DNA from: Candidatus Brevefilum sp.
Lineage (GTDB): Bacteria > Chloroflexota > Anaerolineae > Anaerolineales > Anaerolineaceae
Direction of reading: 5' to 3'
DNA length: 10,178 nucleotides
Assembly (NCBI GenBank): GCA_007135845.1
Contig: SLIC01000159.1
Coordinates: forward strand, 1-10,178
This document shows, in pieces, positions 5,379 through 10,178 of the stretch. Each line of letters begins with the position of its first letter. The first letter of the stretch is position 1. The translations under genes and the position numbers were made by a program. Under the pieces are notes generated by a model. It saw only the letters and a program-made list of their open reading frames with translations. It had not been told where the DNA came from and ran no database searches.

Positions 5379-6050
5379 ATGAATAAATCAACAGCAAGAG
5401 TTGTCCTGTTCGTCAACGGTGAATTACCTGCACCTGACCATGTGCAGGCTCAGCTCACGAACAATGATGTGTTGATCGCTGTAGATGGTGGTTTGAGACA
5501 CATTGAAAACCTGGGATTAAGCCCAAACCTGATCATTGGTGATCTCGATTCCGCAGATCCAGAAAAAATCCAGGCTTACCACGCCCAGGGTGTGGAAACA
5601 AAAACTTTTCCTGCAGACAAGGATGAAACTGATCTGGAACTTGCCCTTCAGGCAGCCTGTGAACTGGAACCAGAAACGATCTGGGTCGTGGCCGCATTGG
5701 GAAATCGATTGGACCAAACCCTGGCTAATATTTTCCTCCTCACCCTTCCGGACCTGGTAAATTTCAATATCCGACTTTTCGATGGCCAAACGGAAGTGTT
5801 CCTCATCCGGGAATCAGGTGTGATACAGGGTGAAATTGGCCAACGGGTCTCCCTATTACCCATCCACGGGCTTGCAGAGGGCATTTACACAGAGGGACTG
5901 AAATATACCTTAAGTGATGAAACCCTCTACCCCGAAAAAACCCGGGGTATCAGCAACGAGATGTCCTCCTCCACAGCGACTGTCCATTTAAAAAATGGGT
6001 TATTGTTATGTATTCGTGAAACAACTAAAATTACAGAAAGGTTTGGTTAA
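5379..6050 (+). CDS. thiN: Thiamine pyrophosphokinase (thiamine diphosphokinase)
   Basis: The enzyme transfers pyrophosphate from ATP to thiamine, giving TPP and AMP in one step in the cytosol. At 223 residues it is the usual bacterial ThiN/YloS size. The catalytic N-terminal domain shows AVDGG (34-38), IGDLDS (53-58), DKDETD (80-85) and GNRLDQ (108-113), which supply the metal- and ATP-binding acidic residues. The C-terminal thiamine-binding domain shows GLKYTL and, near the end, TRGISNE. I chose ATG 5379, which follows the terminator hairpin. An in-frame TTG at 5334 lies inside the riboswitch and would add 15 residues unlike the family. It is the first gene under the TPP riboswitch and lies 4 bases before thiB. 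Having TPK rather than ThiE/ThiL alongside an importer points to thiamine salvage. Confidence 0.95.
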   Translation: MNKSTARVVLFVNGELPAPDHVQAQLTNNDVLIAVDGGLRHIENLGLSPNLIIGDLDSADPEKIQAYHAQGVETKTFPADKDETDLELALQAACELEPETIWVVAALGNRLDQTLANIFLLTLPDLVNFNIRLFDGQTEVFLIRESGVIQGEIGQRVSLLPIHGLAEGIYTEGLKYTLSDETLYPEKTRGISNEMSSSTATVHLKNGLLLCIRETTKITERFG

Positions 6051-6054
6051 ATAC

Positions 6055-7110
6055 ATGAAACTTAAAATTGGTTCAATATCCTTACTTCTGATTGCGATTT
6101 TGATCGCTGCCTGTGCGCCGGCTGTCAGCCCGGTCGAAGAGCGCTCGCTAACCGTCATGACCCATGATTCCTTTGCCATCAGCGAGAGTGTCGTTGCCCA
6201 ATTTGAAGCAGAACACGATGTGAGCATCACCTTTGTCCGCAGCGGCGATACGGGGACAGCCCTCAACCAGGCCATCCTTACCAGGGAGAATCCCCTGGCC
6301 GATGTGTTCTTCGGAGTGGATAATACTTTCCTAACCCGAGCCCTTGCGGAGGAAATCTTTGTCTCCTACAATTCTCCCATGCTCGCTGAAATACCCGATG
6401 AATTCAAGATCGACCCCGGAAATTATGCCCTCCCCGTAGATTATGGTGATGTGTGCATCAATTACGATAAAGCTTACTTCGAAGCCCACAACCTGCCCAT
6501 TCCCACCTCGCTCGAGGCCTTAACCGAACCCCAATACGCCGGGCTTTTGGTTGTGCAAAACCCGGCCACATCCTCCCCGGGATTGGCTTTCCTGATGGCA
6601 ACCATTGCCCACTTCGGAGAAGATGGCTACCTGGACTATTGGCGAGCCCTGGTTGAAAACGACGTGGTTGTGGTCAGCAACTGGGAAACCGCATACTACA
6701 CAAACTTCAGCGGTTCAACCGGACAGGGTCCCCAACCCTTGGTGGTCTCCTATGGATCAAGCCCAGCTGCCGAAGTCATCTTTGCAGAAACTGAGCTGGA
6801 CGAAGCGCCGACTGGTTCGATCATCGGTCCCAATACCTGTTTCCGTCAAATCGAGTTTGTTGGCATCCTTAGAAATGCAGCCAACCCCGAACTGGCAGAA
6901 ACCTTTATCGACTTCATGCTCAGCGTGCCCTTCCAAGAGGACATCCCAATGCAGATGTTTGTCTTCCCGGTCAACCCGGATGCTCAACTGCCGCAAGAAT
7001 TTGTGGAACATGTCCAGATCCCCGATCAACCTGCCAGCCTGCCGCCTGAATTGATCGACGCCAACCGGGAATCCTGGATCAACGCCTGGATGGAGATCGT
7101 ATTGGATTGA
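6055..7110 (+). CDS. thiB: Thiamine ABC transporter substrate-binding lipoprotein
   Basis: This extracytoplasmic binding protein delivers thiamine to the ThiP permease. It is 351 residues long. The signal peptide MKLKIGSISLLLIAILIAAC ends in a lipobox (IAAC, Cys20), so the mature protein is probably lipid-anchored rather than free in a periplasm. Family landmarks match E. coli ThiB in order: LTVMTHDSFA, ADVFFGVDN, PVDYGDVCINYDK, NPATSSPGLAFLM, SNWETAYY, VVSYGSSPA, FVFPVN and RESWINAW. I chose ATG 6055, which gives a clean signal peptide; upstream in-frame starts would prepend residues read from the end of thiN. A ribosome-binding site is weak (AGAAAGG about 13 bases away), and the 4-base gap from the thiN stop suggests coupling. 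Binding of a thiamine phosphate or a related pyrimidine is possible, but the operon favours thiamine. Confidence 0.92.
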   Translation: MKLKIGSISLLLIAILIAACAPAVSPVEERSLTVMTHDSFAISESVVAQFEAEHDVSITFVRSGDTGTALNQAILTRENPLADVFFGVDNTFLTRALAEEIFVSYNSPMLAEIPDEFKIDPGNYALPVDYGDVCINYDKAYFEAHNLPIPTSLEALTEPQYAGLLVVQNPATSSPGLAFLMATIAHFGEDGYLDYWRALVENDVVVVSNWETAYYTNFSGSTGQGPQPLVVSYGSSPAAEVIFAETELDEAPTGSIIGPNTCFRQIEFVGILRNAANPELAETFIDFMLSVPFQEDIPMQMFVFPVNPDAQLPQEFVEHVQIPDQPASLPPELIDANRESWINAWMEIVLD

Positions 7111-8855
7111 ACGCCCTCAATCGTTCCTTTCAACCCTGGCGGTCTCGAATGAGGATCCGTAAGAATCCCACCCTGCGCGCCTTGCTATACTGGGCGCTGC
7201 CGGCCGCATTCCTGGCCTACTTCTTCTACCAGCCTCTGCTGGCTTTGTTCAACCTGGTTCTGACCAGGGTTTCCCCAGCAGGGGAGCTCAGCCTTGCACC
7301 GCTCAACCTCAACCGGGTCTGGCGACCCCTATCCTTTACCTTCGGCCAGGCAGCCCTCTCAACATTGTTAACCCTAATCATTGGGCTGCCAGGCGCCTGG
7401 CTGTTTACCCGCTTCACCTTCCCCGGGAAAAGAACCCTGAAGATCCTGACAACACTGCCTTTTATCCTTCCCACCGTGGTCGTTGCGGCAGGGTTTAATG
7501 CCCTGTTAGGGCCGCGGGGGTGGATCAACCTGGGGTTGATGACGCTTTTTAACCTTACCTCACCCCCCGTCCAATTTCTCAACACCTTTGGGGCGATCCT
7601 CATAGCCCATATCTTCTATAACACCTCGATCATTATTCGCGTTGTCAGCAGCGCCTGGTCACAGCAAAATATCCGCTTACGGCATGCTGCCCAGGTGCTG
7701 GGCGCCAGCCCCTGGCGCACTTTTCATGAAGTGACCCTGCCTTTATTGAAACCATCCATCCTGGCTGCCACATTCCTGGTCTTCCTGTTTAACTTCACCA
7801 GTTTTGGCGTCGTGCTTATGCTGGGCGGTCCCCGTTTCGCGACCCTGGAGGTGGAAATCTACGTCCAGGCCCTTCATTTATTAAACCTCCCCCTGGCGAG
7901 CATCCTCTCAATCCTGCAAATGATGTGCACCCTGCTGATCACCATGGGACACAACCAGGTGTCCGGATTGGGAGATATGGTCATCTCCCCGCCAGCCCAG
8001 GTTGTTGGCATTCGTAAACCCCGTAAAGGCATCGAGCGAATTGTGATCATCATACTGATCATCACCCTGGTCAGCCTGTTGGTCGCGCCGCTGGCATCCC
8101 TGGCACTGCGCTCCTTTGTAAAACTGGAGCCAACGCGTGGAGAACGCGGTGAAGTTCAGCGCGGCCTGACCCTGCAGTTCTATCGCGAGCTGGGAGTCAA
8201 CCGTCGCGGTGACCTGTTTTTCGTCCCACCCATTACGGCTGCACGAAACTCATTTGTTTTTGCTGTGCTGACAATCCTGATCACCCTCAGCCTGGGAACA
8301 CTTGTGGCTTACGCGCTCTTACAGCGCACAATCATCAACAGGTTTTTAGACCCCTTATTAATGCTCCCCCTGGGCGCTTCTGCCATCACATTGGGCTTAG
8401 GTTTCATCATTGTTTTCAACCGCCCTCCCTTCAGCACCCTTCGCTTTCCTATTTTAATACCCATCGCCCACAGCCTGGTTGCCCTACCCTTTATTGTGCG
8501 CACCCTGGCTCCAGCCTTGGGTAAGATCTCACCCTCTTTGCGCAATGCCGCCAGTGTGTTAGGGGCCTCTCCCCTCAGGGTCTGGCGCGAAATTGACCTG
8601 CCGCTGCTCATGCCTGCTTTGCTGGTGAGCACCATTTTTGCACTGACGATCTCCCTGGGAGAATTTGGCGCCAGCACTTTTTTGGTCAGACCACAGTACC
8701 CCACCCTGCCGGTGGCCATCTTTCGGTATATTTCACAACCAGGTGCATTAAACTACGGACAGGCATTGGCCATGTCTACAATTTTGATGGTTGTGTGTGC
8801 TTTAGGTATCTTTATTATCGAACGACTGCGTTTACCAGGGAAGGATTCGGTTTAA
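7107..8855 (+). CDS. thiP: Thiamine ABC transporter permease, two fused membrane domains
   Basis: This is the membrane channel of the importer. It is 582 residues from the TTG at 7107, slightly longer than E. coli ThiP. Two copies of the binding-protein-dependent permease domain are fused in one chain. Each has an EAA-type coupling loop that docks on the ATPase: AAQVLGASPWRTF...LP at about 194-217 and AASVLGASPLRVW...LP at about 481-504. A first helix spans about 25-50. The halves are joined around a helix at 311-335 and a polar, charged segment at about 340-380. The TTG start overlaps the thiB stop by four bases, and GGAG lies 11 bases upstream. ATG 7149 is the alternative, giving 568 residues, but has no clear ribosome-binding site. 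Other fused permeases (iron, FbpB-type) look similar; the neighbours decide for thiamine. Confidence 0.9.
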   Translation: MNALNRSFQPWRSRMRIRKNPTLRALLYWALPAAFLAYFFYQPLLALFNLVLTRVSPAGELSLAPLNLNRVWRPLSFTFGQAALSTLLTLIIGLPGAWLFTRFTFPGKRTLKILTTLPFILPTVVVAAGFNALLGPRGWINLGLMTLFNLTSPPVQFLNTFGAILIAHIFYNTSIIIRVVSSAWSQQNIRLRHAAQVLGASPWRTFHEVTLPLLKPSILAATFLVFLFNFTSFGVVLMLGGPRFATLEVEIYVQALHLLNLPLASILSILQMMCTLLITMGHNQVSGLGDMVISPPAQVVGIRKPRKGIERIVIIILIITLVSLLVAPLASLALRSFVKLEPTRGERGEVQRGLTLQFYRELGVNRRGDLFFVPPITAARNSFVFAVLTILITLSLGTLVAYALLQRTIINRFLDPLLMLPLGASAITLGLGFIIVFNRPPFSTLRFPILIPIAHSLVALPFIVRTLAPALGKISPSLRNAASVLGASPLRVWREIDLPLLMPALLVSTIFALTISLGEFGASTFLVRPQYPTLPVAIFRYISQPGALNYGQALAMSTILMVVCALGIFIIERLRLPGKDSV

Positions 8856-9907
8856 TGCTATCCATCAAAAATATTGAAAAATCCTATGAAGGCCAACCAC
8901 TGCTCAATGGAGTCTCCTTCGAGGTACATGAAAACGAAACGGTCTGCCTTCTCGGTCCCTCCGGCAGTGGAAAAAGCACCCTATTGAGGATCATCGCTGG
9001 TCTTGAAGATACAGAATCCGGAGATGTGCTGTGGAATGAAACCTCGCTAAAAAATACCCCTGCCCACCTACGCAGGTTTGGACTGATGTTCCAGGACTAT
9101 GCCCTTTTTCCGCATCGCAATGTGTCTGAAAACATTGCCTTTGGGCTCAGGATGCAAAATCTGCCGGAGCAAGAAATAAACACACGGGTACAGCAAGCCC
9201 TGGAAACCATCGATATGGCACATTTTGACAAACGCAAAGTCACGGAGCTTTCCGGGGGTGAGCAGCAGCGGGTCGCCCTCGCCCGGGCATTAGCACCCAA
9301 CCCGCGTTTGCTGATGCTCGATGAACCCCTGGGTGCCCTGGACCGCACCCTGCGTGAACAGCTCAGCACGGAATTGCGGCGCATCCTGCACGATACCAGG
9401 ATTCCTGCCATCTATGTGACCCACGACCAGGAAGAGGCCTACGCTATCGCCGATCGCCTCCTGCTGCTCCATCAAGGCATCATCATTCAAAGCGGGCGTC
9501 CTCACGAATTCTATCACCACCCACGGAACGTCTGGGTGGCAAAATTTTTTGGCCTGGGAAACCTGATCGAGGGCACAGTGACTGCCCAATCCCCCCTGGT
9601 CGTAGAAACATCACTGGGAATGATCGAAGCCAGCTGTGACCGCGATCACTCTTCACATCCACGCATTGGTGAAAAAACAACCCTGCTCTTCAGACCAACC
9701 CAGGCGCATCAAAATCCCAATGATGAAAAGAACCGCATCACCGGCCGTGTGCTCGACCAGGTCTTCCAGGGTGAAAATTACCGCATCACCTTACAAATTA
9801 ATGACTCCGTACCCGAATTTAACGTCATCCTGCCAGAGCCAGCCGAGATTGGGGCGGAAGTACAGGTCTGTTACCAGCCTGCTGCTGTTCTCTGCCTGGA
9901 TTCATGA
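8855..9907 (+). CDS. thiQ: Thiamine ABC transporter ATPase with C-terminal TOBE-like domain
   Basis: This cytosolic ATPase energises the permease. At 350 residues it is about 120 longer than E. coli ThiQ. The nucleotide-binding domain is complete: Walker A GPSGSGKST (34-42), Q-loop Q80 in LMFQDYALFPH, signature LSGGEQQR (132-139), Walker B LLMLDEP with D156 and E157, D-loop GALD and switch H190. After about residue 240 there is a beta-rich tail of the kind seen in PotA- and FbpC-type ATPases (TOBE-like), often a regulatory or dimer-stabilising module. Homology alone would call it a spermidine/iron-type ATPase; its place after thiP makes it the thiamine one. ATG 8855 overlaps the thiP stop by one base (TAATG), with AAGGA nine bases upstream. 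Confidence 0.9.
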   Translation: MLSIKNIEKSYEGQPLLNGVSFEVHENETVCLLGPSGSGKSTLLRIIAGLEDTESGDVLWNETSLKNTPAHLRRFGLMFQDYALFPHRNVSENIAFGLRMQNLPEQEINTRVQQALETIDMAHFDKRKVTELSGGEQQRVALARALAPNPRLLMLDEPLGALDRTLREQLSTELRRILHDTRIPAIYVTHDQEEAYAIADRLLLLHQGIIIQSGRPHEFYHHPRNVWVAKFFGLGNLIEGTVTAQSPLVVETSLGMIEASCDRDHSSHPRIGEKTTLLFRPTQAHQNPNDEKNRITGRVLDQVFQGENYRITLQINDSVPEFNVILPEPAEIGAEVQVCYQPAAVLCLDS

Positions 9908-10178
9908 AGCGCGTTTTGTTAACAGAATTGAGACACACCATGAACACTGATAACCAGAAGGTCCTCGTCATCAAGTTGAACACACAACGTCAAGAAACCT
10001 GGCGCTACCAGGGGCAGGTTATCAGCCGTGAACCCAACTCGGTGCTAATTGAAGCCTTCTTCGACCGGGAGGATTTCCCCTTTCATGGTATCACCTTGCA
10101 GAAAAATGACCGCTTTATCGAACGTTATTACGCAGACCGCTGGTACAACATTTTCCAAATTCATGACCGTGAGGATGA
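9904..10178 (+). CDS. DUF402-family protein, cut by the window edge
   Basis: About 91 codons are seen from ATG 9904, or 79 from ATG 9940, before the right edge; the C-terminus is missing. The DUF402 signature is recognisable: LNTQRQETWRYQGQV, then AFFDREDFPFHGITL, a D-R-F-x-E-x-Y-Y-x-D-R-W-Y-N-I-F segment and IHDRED. Characterised relatives include nucleoside tri-/diphosphatase NtdP of Staphylococcus and the fosfomycin-pathway hydrolase FomD, both small beta-barrel metal-dependent phosphohydrolases. Substrate here is unknown. Starting at 9904 gives an ATGA overlap with the thiQ stop and favours membership of the thiamine operon. Starting at 9940 removes 12 residues (MKRVLLTELRHT) that do not look conserved. 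Neither start has a good ribosome-binding site. No inactivating change is seen in the visible part. Confidence 0.8.
   Translation, partial: MKRVLLTELRHTMNTDNQKVLVIKLNTQRQETWRYQGQVISREPNSVLIEAFFDREDFPFHGITLQKNDRFIERYYADRWYNIFQIHDRED

Noticed and set aside
7226..7603. A 125-codon minus-strand open frame inside thiP
   Set aside because: It is rich in Arg, Gly and Pro with no motif, and lies opposite clear membrane helices of ThiP.

Overview
The window reads as a bacterial chromosomal segment. The best lineage guess is Chloroflexota, probably an Anaerolineae-type organism. That guess rests on an RpoB carrying a large W-L-x-x-x-x-Y-D-rich insert in its C-terminal part, heptameric CCTANTN intergenic repeats, and a family mix of DUF402, CsbD and rhomboid genes. 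It comes from recalled sequence style and was not checked against a database.

Layout. Positions 1-3401 (minus strand) hold the N-terminal 1133 codons of rpoB, whose 3' end lies outside the window. A divergent intergenic region (3402-3813) carries a near-consensus sigma-70-type promoter for rpoB, with an imperfect palindrome just downstream of the -10. A short dyad lies nearer the plus-strand rhomboid protease gene (3814-4494). A repeat-rich non-coding stretch follows (4495-4926): two heptamer arrays on opposite strands flank an imperfect dyad. A small CsbD/YjbJ-family gene sits at 4927-5127.

From about 5185 to the right edge runs a thiamine uptake and activation operon. It has a promoter, a canonical TPP riboswitch aptamer (5238-5336) and an intrinsic terminator (5346-5376) whose 3' arm also contains the ribosome-binding site. 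The genes are thiN (thiamine pyrophosphokinase), thiB (lipoprotein thiamine-binding protein), thiP (fused two-domain permease) and a thiQ-like ATPase with an extra C-terminal domain. A DUF402 gene whose start overlaps the ATPase stop is cut by the window edge.

How it works together (inference from families). ThiB captures thiamine outside the membrane, ThiP and the ATPase import it, and ThiN pyrophosphorylates it to TPP. When TPP is abundant, the aptamer folds and lets the terminator form, shutting off the whole unit. Genes in the unit touch or overlap (4-nt gap, 4-nt overlap, 1-nt overlap, 4-nt overlap), so translational coupling is likely.

I see no obviously new defence or mobile system. 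The points most worth following are the RpoB insert with degenerate repeats, the natural substitutions in the rifampicin pocket, the opposed heptamer arrays, the combined terminator/SD switch, and the DUF402 gene tied to thiamine metabolism.
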